This document shows, piece after piece, positions 23,171-31,155 of a DNA stretch of 33,342 nucleotides; within the stretch, counting starts at the first letter, position 1; the number at the start of each line of letters is the position of its first letter. A program made the translations under genes and the position numbers. Under the pieces are notes generated by a model. It was not told where the DNA came from. It ran no database searches and worked only from the letters and a program-made list of their open reading frames with translations. This DNA is from Bernardetiaceae bacterium (GTDB lineage: Bacteria > Bacteroidota > Bacteroidia > Cytophagales > Thermoflexibacteraceae). The stretch spans positions 1-33,342 of the forward strand of contig JALONO010000018.1 in NCBI GenBank assembly GCA_025454895.1, written 5' to 3'.

Positions 23171-24634
23171 CTACTGATCGACCGGGGCTAATTTCCTGGC
23201 GATCTTTTCGCGCTTTTTGGGCTTCATTTTGGGGCCGCCCCGGTGCAGGGCTTCGTTTAGTTTGATAATGGCCGGGAAGTTGGCCTCGTTCATCTCCATG
23301 GTTTTTTGCACGGCGGCGGGCTGTTTGGGCACCATGTCGGGGGCCAGGTCGATCCCGTTGGCATAAAAAATCAGCTTGGCCTCGGGCGGCAGCGTAAACC
23401 GGAAGGTGGGGTCGAGCACGTAGAACAATTGGTCGTCCACCCGGAGCGTGGGCCAATCGGTTTTGGTTAGGGTGAAGGCACTGTCCAGCCCGTCAAAGTA
23501 GAGCTGCCCGCCGGTTTGCCGGGCCACTTGCCAATACTGAGCGTTGAGCAGCCGGAACCACCGCCCAAAGAGTTGAAAGCGGGTGTTGCACAGGATCACG
23601 TTTACCGGGCGGGGCAGCCGGGGCAGCAAGCTGCTGTCGCGCATGGCCGACCGGTTGTCGGCCACCAGGTGGATGCTGCGCACCTCCGGGTGTTGGTTGG
23701 CCACGGCCAGTACGGCTTCCAGGTCGTTTTCGGGGTTGTCGCCACCGCCGCCTTTTTTGCGGGCCAGGCGCATAGCGGCCAGTACTTGCTCCGGGTTAGC
23801 GGCCGCAGCTTGGTAGATGCCGCCGGTTTGGCCCACCACTTTCTCGGCATTGCGCTTGCCGTCGCCGTCGTTAAAAAAGGCGAGCCAACGGGCCTGCTGG
23901 CCGGGCTGCCTGAGCAAGCTGGCCAAAATAGCGTCGCAGCCGTAGGCGTACATGCTGGCCGTCCAGTCCATCACAATGGCACTGCCGGGCAGCCGGGTGG
24001 TGTCTTCGGTGAAGTAACGGCTCACCAGCGGCTCGTGGTACTCGGGCCGGGTAGTAAACGTATCGAGGGCGGGGCGGTATTTAGCCACCACCGCTTGGTG
24101 GTTAGGCGGGGGCAATTGGTTGGGTTTGGCCGGGGCCGGCTGCACGTGCAGCACCACCCCGTGGAACAACTGCTTGGCTTGGGCCAGGCTAGTGGCCCCT
24201 ACTTGGCGCACCACCCGCCAGCGCGCGCGCGGGTGGTTCAAATGCGGAAATTTAGCCAGCACGGCGACCACACGCTGGGCCAGCAACTGGTGGTAATCAA
24301 TGCCCCAGTCGGTTAGCCGGGCCGGGTACAGGGTAAAAACCAGGTCCACCCCGACCACGCGGTGAGGCTGGGCGGGCATTTGCAAGGTGCGCCAGTCCAC
24401 GGTGTGGCCCTCGTAGCCAAACCGGGCGTAGGGCGATCCGGTAGGGGGTTGGTAATGCGCAGTGTCTAGCCTGGGCAGGGCTTGGTCCCACCAAGGGCGG
24501 TGCTGGGTGGGTTGTTGCAGCACCGAGTCGGGGAAACGGAGGGGAACCGGGCGCGGCTGGCCCACCGCCCCGGCCAGGGTAATCGCCGCCAACCCCCAGG
24601 CTCCGGCCAAACGGATGAAAAAACGTAATTTCAA
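23171..24634 (-). CDS. Secreted protein with von Willebrand factor A-like domain, unknown function
   Basis: I do not recognise the family. The 487 residues start with a signal peptide (FFIRLAGAWGLAAITLAGAVG). An N-terminal region of about 190 residues has no clear domain. From about 215 a vWA-like fold appears: AIVMDWTASMYAYG offers a DxTxS metal-site motif (D223, T225, S227), followed by ARWLAFFNDGDG, GGGGDNPENDLEAV, and IHLVADNRSAMRD as a further candidate metal loop. The C-terminus is very basic (KPKKREKIARK). No ATG exists between the upstream in-frame sequence and residue 86, so the TTG at 24634 is taken as start because it directly precedes the signal peptide. It has no operon partner. 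Confidence 0.7.
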   Translation of the reverse strand: MKLRFFIRLAGAWGLAAITLAGAVGQPRPVPLRFPDSVLQQPTQHRPWWDQALPRLDTAHYQPPTGSPYARFGYEGHTVDWRTLQMPAQPHRVVGVDLVFTLYPARLTDWGIDYHQLLAQRVVAVLAKFPHLNHPRARWRVVRQVGATSLAQAKQLFHGVVLHVQPAPAKPNQLPPPNHQAVVAKYRPALDTFTTRPEYHEPLVSRYFTEDTTRLPGSAIVMDWTASMYAYGCDAILASLLRQPGQQARWLAFFNDGDGKRNAEKVVGQTGGIYQAAAANPEQVLAAMRLARKKGGGGDNPENDLEAVLAVANQHPEVRSIHLVADNRSAMRDSSLLPRLPRPVNVILCNTRFQLFGRWFRLLNAQYWQVARQTGGQLYFDGLDSAFTLTKTDWPTLRVDDQLFYVLDPTFRFTLPPEAKLIFYANGIDLAPDMVPKQPAAVQKTMEMNEANFPAIIKLNEALHRGGPKMKPKKREKIARKLAPVDQ

Positions 24635-24915
24635 GTGGATAGGACGAGCAGGGAAAAGGAAATGGATCGAGGTTAGTTTGTTCTTAAGAAAAATATTTTT
24701 ATAAAATTATACATTAATTATAAAGTAAATCAATAAAACAAGCGATCAAACTAAAATGAAACGGTAAATGTTGATCGCTTCGTAAAATATTGATAATCAA
24801 TGGCTAAAATAATTTAATCAGGCGATTATTAAGTCATTTTAGGATAAATCAACATCAAACCCACCAAATATTTGCCAAATAAAAGAAAGAAAAAGGCATT
24901 GGAGGAAGCTAGGGC
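24635..24915. other. A+T-rich intergenic island with inverted repeat
   Basis: From about 24690 to 24900 the base composition switches sharply to A+T, unlike anything else here of this length. AAGCGATCAA (24740-24749) and TTGATCGCTT (24771-24780) form a perfect 10-bp inverted repeat with a 21-nt spacer. The region contains no open frame of note. It is downstream of the M61 gene and upstream of the vWA gene (both minus strand), so it should hold the vWA promoter. Confidence 0.6.
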
Positions 24916-26637
24916 CTAGCTCAACATCCAACTCTCGAAATTTTCGCGCTCGGCTTCGGTAAAGTCAGCCGCAAAACTTACCTCATAATCAGGCAGATAC
25001 TCCCCGCCGTCGGCTTTGAGCAGCACTACGCGCTCTTGCTCATGGCGCATTATTTTAACAATCACGTCGGTTTTACCAGTGAGTAGTTGGTTGAGGTTGC
25101 CTTCGGCCAGCTCTTCGCCGTCCACGCTCAGGAGCCGATCTTTATAAGCCAGCACTTGGTAGGCCGGGCTGTTTGGGGCCAGGCGGGTAACGGTGGTTCT
25201 GCCGGCTTTGGTTTCGGCTTTGAACCCAAAGCGCGCGCCCTCTTGCTCGCTAGGGCTGATGATCAGCTCGCAGGCCACGTAGGCCAGGGCGCGTTGCAGG
25301 TGGGGCACCAGGTCAGTAGGGTGGTGCAACAGGGCAAAGTAGTGGGGCAGAGGCTGGCCCGCCACGGTTTCTACGACCTGCTGGTAGTCGGCCTCGGTGT
25401 AGCCGTGGCCGGTTTGGCCAAAGTGTTGCCACAGGTGGCGCATGAGGTGGTCTAGGCTGCGCTGGTTGTTGGTAAGGCGGCGCAGCTCCAGGTCCAGCAG
25501 CAGGGCCAGCACGGCCCCCTCGGTGTAAATGGACACCTTGCGGCCGGGTACGCCGGGTACATAGCCGTCCAACCAAAGGTCCCACGAGGCCTCGCGCACG
25601 CTCATGTGCAGGCGGGCCGGGTTCTCGATGTGCTGAGTAACCAGCTTGCTCAATTCCTGAAAATACCGGGGCATATCCCACACCCCGGCGCGGGCCAGCA
25701 GGTAATCGCCGTAGTAAGTGGTGAGGCCCTCGGCTACGTAGCCGGTGTGGAAATAGGCCGGGCGGCTCAGGTCGTAGGGCTGCAGCTCGGCCGGGCGGAT
25801 GCGGCAAACGTTCCAATAATGGAACAGTTCGTGGCTGGCCAGGCCCAACCAGTCGTCGTATTGTTTGGGGGTATTGAACTCGGCCGCCGGGCCTAGCACC
25901 AGCACGGTGCTGTCCCGGTGTTCCACCCCGTGGTAGTAGGTCCAGGCCGGGCAAATACCGATGAAGTGAAAAGCCGGGCTGGGAAAATCGGCCGGTTGGC
26001 CGCCCATTACCTCGATGTGCTTATGGGTAAACGTTTCAAAATCAAGCAATAAACGCTGCCAATCTGGCTCGGGCGCGCCCAACAGCCAGAGGTGGAACGT
26101 GGCCGTTGCGTTGGGCACCTGGTAGGTGCGATGTTGCAGGTGAGGGGCGGCCAGCAGCGGGCTGTCGGCCAGTTGGCGGTAGCTGCTGGCCCGTAGAGTA
26201 GCCCCTTCCGGCGGCAGCGCGCAGGCTATTTGGTAGGTGGCGGGCACGTGCAGGTGGCAAGTGCATGGCTCGTGCTCGCGCCCAGGCACGTAAAGTAGGC
26301 AATTAACCGGGTTGAGGTACAAAAAGTCGTCGCCTAGCCAACTGCCGCCCGCATCTAGTTGCTGGGCAAAATACTGATAACGCACCACCACGCCCGTTGG
26401 CTGGGCCAGGGTTACCAGCCACGTATGCGGACCCGTTTTGCGCACGGGTAGTGGTTGCCCATCCGGCGTGGCCACGGTTAACCGCCTCAGGTTTTTGGCA
26501 TAAGCCTGGGTTTCGTAGCGGCCGGGCCGCCAAGTAGGTAGTTGTAAAGTCAGCTGCGGCTCGGCCACGGTTTCAATTTGCCACTCGATGTTGATAAACT
26601 GGTGATGGGGCAATTGGTAGCTAACGGTGTAGATCAT
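24916..26637 (-). CDS. M61-family (glycyl aminopeptidase-like) metallopeptidase with PDZ domain
   Basis: A 573-residue zinc peptidase. An N-terminal beta domain (about 1-185) includes LQLPTWRPGRYETQAYAKN, typical of M61. The catalytic domain has FHFIGICPAWTYYHGVEHRDS, the zinc motif SHELFHYWN (H269, E270, H273) and the third ligand in GYVAEGLTTYYGDY (E303). A C-terminal PDZ domain (about 475-555) includes APNSPAYQVLAYKDRLLSVDG. All catalytic residues are intact. No signal peptide is visible, so it is probably cytoplasmic, whereas many M61 proteins are exported. The start ATG at 26637 gives the family N-terminus. A near-consensus -7 box (TTACTTTG) lies at 26667-26674. It appears monocistronic. 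Confidence 0.9.
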   Translation of the reverse strand: MIYTVSYQLPHHQFINIEWQIETVAEPQLTLQLPTWRPGRYETQAYAKNLRRLTVATPDGQPLPVRKTGPHTWLVTLAQPTGVVVRYQYFAQQLDAGGSWLGDDFLYLNPVNCLLYVPGREHEPCTCHLHVPATYQIACALPPEGATLRASSYRQLADSPLLAAPHLQHRTYQVPNATATFHLWLLGAPEPDWQRLLLDFETFTHKHIEVMGGQPADFPSPAFHFIGICPAWTYYHGVEHRDSTVLVLGPAAEFNTPKQYDDWLGLASHELFHYWNVCRIRPAELQPYDLSRPAYFHTGYVAEGLTTYYGDYLLARAGVWDMPRYFQELSKLVTQHIENPARLHMSVREASWDLWLDGYVPGVPGRKVSIYTEGAVLALLLDLELRRLTNNQRSLDHLMRHLWQHFGQTGHGYTEADYQQVVETVAGQPLPHYFALLHHPTDLVPHLQRALAYVACELIISPSEQEGARFGFKAETKAGRTTVTRLAPNSPAYQVLAYKDRLLSVDGEELAEGNLNQLLTGKTDVIVKIMRHEQERVVLLKADGGEYLPDYEVSFAADFTEAERENFESWMLS

Positions 26638-26895
26638 GCGGGGAAGAGTTTTTTTAGCCCGGGGTGCAAAGTAAGGCCAAAATCAAATGCAAATTGTGCA
26701 TTTTTCGTTTTGTAAGTAATTGAAAATCAAGCAGAAAAATCGCTTACTGATTTTCATAAACCAGCCTGCCGAAAAGGACTAGGTGGTTGGAAGAAGAAAC
26801 CCTGGTTGGCGATGGTTGAAACCCGTTACCAGCCCCAAGCCAAAAAGCCCAAAGCAAGTGCCGCTAGGCGATGCTCTGGGCTTCAAACAAAAAAG
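26638..26895. other. Intergenic region between M61 and rpoZ genes
   Basis: This holds the presumed M61 promoter at the left (TTACTTTG read on the minus strand, 26667-26674). Near the right is a hairpin-forming pair AGCCCAAAGC/GCTCTGGGCT (about 26847-26884) flanked by A-rich runs, which may be a second terminator for the bamD-rpoZ transcript. No gene is seen. Confidence 0.45.
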
Positions 26896-26937
26896 TAAGG
26901 CGAACTGCGGCGGGCTAAGCCCCAGCGTTGGGCCTTA
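26896..26937 (-). terminator. Putative terminator overlapping the rpoZ stop
   Basis: TAAGGC (26896-26901) pairs with GCCTTA (26932-26937), enclosing an inner GGGCT/AGCCC hairpin. On the minus strand the stem is followed by CTTTTTTG. The stem includes the rpoZ stop codon, which is unusual but possible. The hairpin at 26847-26884 is a competing candidate. Confidence 0.45.
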
Positions 26938-27291
26938 TTCGTCCATGAAATCGTCTTTAGGGATTTCCCGCACCTCGTGGAAGCGCTGGAAGATCAGCTT
27001 ATTATCGATAAACTCGTCGATGGCCAAGGTGGTAGGTTTGGGCATCCGTTCGTAGTGCTTCGATATCTCGATCTGCTCCCGGTTCTCGAACACCTCTTCC
27101 AGGTTGTCCATGGTGGTGGCAAAGTCGGCCAGCTTGTGGCTCAGCTCTTCTTTGATCTTCTGCGAAATTTGCCTAGCCCGCTTCGAGATAATCACCACGG
27201 CCTCGTACATGTTGCCGTCGGTTTTACTGGACAGGGCCGCCACATCGCGGGTAACGATGGAGGGGTTGGAGGTGTTTTTTTGCTTTGACAT
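26935..27291 (-). CDS. rpoZ: RNA polymerase omega subunit, Bacteroidota type
   Basis: A 118-residue homologue of RpoZ/Rpb6, the small subunit that helps assemble RNA polymerase. Recognised by SIVTRDVAALSSKTDGNMYE, AVVIISKRARQISQKIKEEL, and the signature DNLEEVFENREQIEISKHYERMPKPT (given here in parts: NREQIEISKHYE then RMPKPT). The C-terminal EFIDNKLIFQRF fits too. It differs from the proteobacterial omega and is often annotated simply as hypothetical. The ATG at 27291 (MSKQKNT) is used rather than the non-ATG start three codons earlier. It follows bamD by 59 nt on the same strand. The two genes are neighbours in many Bacteroidota, with coaBC often next; coaBC is not here. Confidence 0.88.
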   Translation of the reverse strand: MSKQKNTSNPSIVTRDVAALSSKTDGNMYEAVVIISKRARQISQKIKEELSHKLADFATTMDNLEEVFENREQIEISKHYERMPKPTTLAIDEFIDNKLIFQRFHEVREIPKDDFMDE

Positions 27292-27350
27292 GAATAACAA
27301 ATGGATGTAAATGCTTCTATCTAAACTTAATGTTAACGCCTGGTGGTCAG

Positions 27351-28214
27351 TTATTTACCGCCCGACTGTGCCCCGGCGGCGGTTCCGGCCCCGGTGGCTT
27401 TGCGTTCGGCCTCGCTAATGGCTTTCAACTGCTTCTGGCCGTCGTCGAACATCGATCCGGCCCGGCGGGTAAAGTTGCTTTCGGGGTACTTGTCCACAAA
27501 GTCTTGGTAATAACCCAGCAACTGGACAAAACGTTCTTTTTTGCGAAAATCGTAGCTGTTGCGGGCCAGGGCGTACTGCGACTCGAGCCGCCGGAAGGCG
27601 ATTTCTTCTTGATAACGCGAGTCGGGAAAATCTTTTTGGAAGTTCTCAAAAGCGATTACGGCCGATTTGTACCGCTCCAGTTTGTGGTAATACATCGCCA
27701 GGCGGAAGGCTTTTTCTTCCAACTTGGCCCGCATTTCTAAAATGATAGCCGCAGCCTGTTTGGCGTATGAACTTTCGGGGTAACGGTTAATAAAATCCTG
27801 GAACGCATCAATCGCGGTGTTGGTGTTGGCTTGGTCCAAATTGAGGGGCGGCGAGTCCAAGTACAGCGAGTAGCAGTGCATGAACAGGGCTTCCTCGGCA
27901 AACTGGCTGCGGTTAAAGGTATCGTGGAATTTTTTGAACTCGTTGGAACTGGTGAGGTATTGCCGCTGCTTGAAATAGCAATAAGCCCAATAAAACTGGG
28001 CTTTTTCGGCTTCGGGCGTGCCGCGTAAAATGGGCACCAGGTCTTCCAGCAAAACCCCGGCCCGGTAATAGTCTTGCTTTACCTCATAATACTCGATGGC
28101 CGCTTGATAACGGACTTTCCAATCCTCGTTCTTCACGATTCTTTGGAACTTGCCGCAGCCGACCAACCCAGCCAGCAACAGCAGCGCAACAACCCCGGTG
28201 ATGTTTTTAATCAT
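27351..28214 (-). CDS. bamD: Outer membrane assembly lipoprotein BamD
   Basis: Component of the BAM complex that inserts beta-barrel proteins into the outer membrane, acting on the periplasmic face. The 287 residues begin with a lipoprotein signal (GVVALLLLAGLVGC, Cys20) and contain about five TPR-like helical repeats: AAIEYYEVKQDYYRAGVLLEDL, KAQFYWAYCYFKQRQY, then SSNEFKKFHDTF, NTAIDAFQDFINRYPESSYA, AVIAFENFQKDFPDSRY and YYQDFVDKYPESNF. The repeated F..RYPES element is a BamD hallmark. A Gly/Ala-rich tail ends the protein. A strong housekeeping promoter lies directly upstream, leaving almost no leader. It is co-directional with rpoZ. Confidence 0.93.
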   Translation of the reverse strand: MIKNITGVVALLLLAGLVGCGKFQRIVKNEDWKVRYQAAIEYYEVKQDYYRAGVLLEDLVPILRGTPEAEKAQFYWAYCYFKQRQYLTSSNEFKKFHDTFNRSQFAEEALFMHCYSLYLDSPPLNLDQANTNTAIDAFQDFINRYPESSYAKQAAAIILEMRAKLEEKAFRLAMYYHKLERYKSAVIAFENFQKDFPDSRYQEEIAFRRLESQYALARNSYDFRKKERFVQLLGYYQDFVDKYPESNFTRRAGSMFDDGQKQLKAISEAERKATGAGTAAGAQSGGK

Positions 28215-28219
28215 ATCTG

Positions 28220-28252
28220 CAAAATTAGCTAACTTAGGCTTTTATCACCAAA
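28220..28252 (-). promoter_or_regulatory. Housekeeping promoter of bamD-rpoZ
   Basis: On the minus strand TTTG (28249-28252) is followed after 21 nt by TAATTTTG (28220-28227). Both match the Bacteroidota consensus. Only 5 nt separate the -7 box from the ATG at 28214, so transcription would start at or within a few bases of the start codon. Confidence 0.7.
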
Positions 28253-28418
28253 ATTTATTGAGTAGATGCGACAAATGCCCCTAAGGTTGCCCGGCGGAGG
28301 TAATTTTTGGGGCCAGGGTAAGCCTAGGGCGCAAGTGGTATGATATTTTCTTGACAATTAACGGACTTTTGCCCTGAAATTCTACCCTTGCGGGCATTTT
28401 AAAACCGTTGCTTTGGTT

Positions 28419-29615
28419 ATGCTGGGCGTAGCTCACTTGTTTGTTCTGTTGTTGGCGGGGTTGGTATTGCTTAGCTACGGGCTGTTGCAAACCCCTGACC
28501 ATTGGCTGGACGAGTTTTTGCTGGGCTTGCTGGCCGGGCTGTTGGCCCTGCTTTATTTTACGGCCCGCCGGGGCTTGCTGCTGCCCTTGCAAAAGCTGGC
28601 CAGCCTGGCCCAACGGCCCGCTGCCTCCCCGGCCAACTATGCCGCCAAGTTCAGCGGAGAGTTGAAGCGGATTTACCTAGCCCTGACCCAAGCTTGGGCA
28701 GGCACGGCCCACGCCACGCAGTTTGTGAGGCAATTGGCCCAAGGCGATTTACAGGCCCGATACCCTGGCCCAGAGGCCGAACAAGACGAAAAACCGGAGT
28801 TGGTGGCGGCCCTGTTGGACTTACAACAACGGCTGGCCCAACTGGCCCAGCGCGACCGGGAGATCAACTGGGCTAACCAGGGGCTGGCCCGGTTTGCCGA
28901 GGTGTTACGGGTAGATGGGCGGTCGGCTGCCGAAATTGGCCGACAGATCATCGAGCAGGTGGTGAAATACCTGGACGCTTGTTACGGAGCGTTGTACGCC
29001 CTAGCCAACGAAGACGGCGAGGTGTTCCTGCGCCTGAACGCCGCCTACGCCTACCCCCGCGAGCCGCAGGCCACCATTGAGCCAGGCGAGGGGCTGGTGG
29101 GGCAGGTGTTCTTGGACAAAACGGTTTTGCACCTCACCGAGTTTACGCCCGATTTTTTGCCGGTTAGCTCGGGGCTAGGGCAGGCCCCGCCCCGCCAGCT
29201 CATTTTAGTGCCCGCCATGTTTAACAATGAAGTGCTGGGCGTGGCCGAGATTGCCACCTTCCATGAGTTAAAACAGTACCAGGTCGATTTTTTGCTCAAG
29301 TTGGGGCAAAACATTGCGGCCAGCCTGGCCAGTGCCCACCACCATCAAAAAAGCTCCGACATGGGCGAGGACGCGGAGTTCCTCGCCAGCATGATGCGTA
29401 CCCAGGAGGCCGCCCTGCGCGAAAACATGGAACGGGCCGAAGCGCTTACCAAGGATTTAATGCGCCAAAACCGGGAAATTGACCAACTACGGCAAGACTT
29501 ACAGCGCAAAACCGAGCAGCACGCCAAGGCCCAAGAGGCGGCCAAGGAACAAATCGGGGAATTTCAGCGGCAATTAGCCGCCAAAGAAGCCGAGTTACTG
29601 GCCTTGAAGGGGTAA
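28419..29615 (+). CDS. Membrane GAF-domain protein with C-terminal coiled coil
   Basis: I know no name for this 398-residue protein. Two membrane helices (about 5-22 and 33-49) form a short hairpin. A HAMP-like or helical linker follows (about 65-145, including QFVRQLAQGDLQARYPGP and LLDLQQRLAQLAQRD), then a GAF domain (about 155-310; CYGALYALANEDGEVFLRLN, EPGEGLVGQVF, LILVPAMFNNEVLGVAEI). A long charged coiled coil occupies the last 85 residues. No histidine kinase, GGDEF or phosphatase output domain is present, so the signal must pass to a partner through the coiled coil. The layout resembles the sensory half of Bacteroidota GAF/HAMP histidine kinases. ATG at 28419 is chosen over a TTG two codons upstream. 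It is convergent with hisD. Confidence 0.8.
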   Translation: MLGVAHLFVLLLAGLVLLSYGLLQTPDHWLDEFLLGLLAGLLALLYFTARRGLLLPLQKLASLAQRPAASPANYAAKFSGELKRIYLALTQAWAGTAHATQFVRQLAQGDLQARYPGPEAEQDEKPELVAALLDLQQRLAQLAQRDREINWANQGLARFAEVLRVDGRSAAEIGRQIIEQVVKYLDACYGALYALANEDGEVFLRLNAAYAYPREPQATIEPGEGLVGQVFLDKTVLHLTEFTPDFLPVSSGLGQAPPRQLILVPAMFNNEVLGVAEIATFHELKQYQVDFLLKLGQNIAASLASAHHHQKSSDMGEDAEFLASMMRTQEAALRENMERAEALTKDLMRQNREIDQLRQDLQRKTEQHAKAQEAAKEQIGEFQRQLAAKEAELLALKG

Positions 29616-29681
29616 AATTGCCCGTTTCATAAAGCCTACATTGGCCGCTGCGTAAATCCAAATTTGATTTTAGCGAAGAGG

Positions 29682-30968
29682 CTATTTTTCCAAACTCCGT
29701 AGCCGCACCGATACGGCCTCTTTGTGGGCTTGCAATTGCTCGGCCTCGGCCATTATTTCCACGGTTTGGCCCAGGGCCTGCAACCCGGCCGGGGTCAATT
29801 GTTGATAGGTTACTTTGCGCATAAAACTATCGAGCGATACGCCCGCCCAGGCCTTGGCAAAGCCGTTGGTGGGCAGGGTGTGGTTGGTGCCCGAGGCATA
29901 GTCGCCCACGGCCTCAGGGGTGTAGTGGCCCAGAAATACCGAGCCGGCGTTCACGATTTGCTCCGCCACTTTTTCCGGCTCGGCCACGGCCAAAATCAAG
30001 TGCTCGGCCGCGTATTCGTTCAGCAGTTCCACCGCCTCGGTGGGCTGGCGCACCAAAATGGCCCGACTGTGCTCCAGGGCCACCTTGGCAATCACCCGGC
30101 GGGGCAGGGCCTCCACCTGCCGCTCAATTTCGCGCTGCACGGCCTGCAACAGGGCCTGGCTGGTGCTCACCAGCAGCACCTGGCTGTCGATGCCGTGCTC
30201 GGCTTGCGACAGCAGGTCGGCCGCCACAAACTCCGGGCGGGCGGTGTCGTCGGCCAGTACGGCCACCTCGCTAGGCCCGGCGGGCATATCAATGGCCACC
30301 CCAAACCGGGCCACAAACTGCTTGGCCGCCGTAACAAATTGATTGCCAGGGCCAAATATCTTATACACCTGCGGTACGCTTTCGGTACCGAAGGCCATGG
30401 CGGCCACGGCCTGGGCACCGCCCGCTTTGATCACCTTGGTGATGCCCACCAACTGGGCGGCGTACAAAATGGCCGGGTGAATTTTACCCTCCGCGTTAGG
30501 CGGCGAGCACAGCACCACTTCTTGGCAACCGGCCAGCCGGGCGGGCACCCCCAGCATTAGCACCGACGAAAACAACGGGGCCGTGCCACCCGGCGCGTAC
30601 AACCCCACCCGCTGGATGGGTAAACTGCGCCGCCAGCAGGTTACGCCCGGCATGGTTTCTACCGGGGCAAACTGCTCCCGCTGGGCCGCGTGAAATTTCT
30701 CTAAATTGGCCACGGCGGTTTGCATGGCGGTTTTGAGGGCCGGGCTAACGGCTTGCTCGGCTTCGGCAAACTCGGGGGCGGTTACCACCAGGTTGTCCAA
30801 TTTCGCGTTATCAAATTTGTGGGCCAGTTTGTACAACGCCTTGTCGCCCTGCTTTTTCACCTTTTTGATGATCGGCTTTACTTTCTTTTCCATCGCCCGC
30901 ACATCACTTACGGGGCGGGCCAGCAAGGCGGGCCAGTCTTGGCGGTTGGGGTAACTGATAAACTGCAT
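29682..30968 (-). CDS. hisD: Histidinol dehydrogenase
   Basis: Catalyses the last two steps of histidine synthesis, oxidising histidinol to histidine with two NAD+ and zinc. The 428 residues are full length. Zinc ligands Q255 and H258 (SQAEHGIDSQ), D356 (AVGDYASGTNH) and H415 are present, as is the catalytic pair E322-H323 (AAEHLILA). All are offset by 4 from the E. coli positions I recall. RVGLYAPGGTAPLFSSVLM and GPGNQFVTAAKQ are also diagnostic. ATG at 30968 has a promoter directly upstream. hisG, usually just before hisD, is not here: the next gene upstream is divergent. In this window hisD therefore stands alone. Confidence 0.96.
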   Translation of the reverse strand: MQFISYPNRQDWPALLARPVSDVRAMEKKVKPIIKKVKKQGDKALYKLAHKFDNAKLDNLVVTAPEFAEAEQAVSPALKTAMQTAVANLEKFHAAQREQFAPVETMPGVTCWRRSLPIQRVGLYAPGGTAPLFSSVLMLGVPARLAGCQEVVLCSPPNAEGKIHPAILYAAQLVGITKVIKAGGAQAVAAMAFGTESVPQVYKIFGPGNQFVTAAKQFVARFGVAIDMPAGPSEVAVLADDTARPEFVAADLLSQAEHGIDSQVLLVSTSQALLQAVQREIERQVEALPRRVIAKVALEHSRAILVRQPTEAVELLNEYAAEHLILAVAEPEKVAEQIVNAGSVFLGHYTPEAVGDYASGTNHTLPTNGFAKAWAGVSLDSFMRKVTYQQLTPAGLQALGQTVEIMAEAEQLQAHKEAVSVRLRSLEK

Positions 30969-30975
30969 AGAAGTG

Positions 30976-31008
30976 CAAAAGGTAAAATCGGGGCTTCGTT
31001 AGCCCAAA
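30976..31008 (-). promoter_or_regulatory. Promoter of hisD
   Basis: On the minus strand TTTG (31005-31008) and, 20 nt on, TACCTTTTG (30976-30984) resemble the -33 and -7 elements. The -7 has three instead of two bases between TA and TTTG. It ends 7 nt before the ATG, giving a nearly leaderless mRNA. Confidence 0.5.
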
Positions 31009-31155
31009 AACCGCGCGAAATTAGGCTACAAACGCCCGCCAAACTGCTACATCAAATCAGAAATCCGTCAAACCAAAATAAATCAGTTATTCGGATGAAA
31101 AAAACCTTCCTAAGTGGTCGGGATTTTTTACTTTCCTGCCTTTTTCATCGAGACG

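Noticed and set aside
29600-29690. Possible terminator between the GAF gene and hisD (CGCT..AAATC / GATTT..AGCG)
   Set aside because: The stem is interrupted by unpaired bases and lacks a clear T-tract on either strand.
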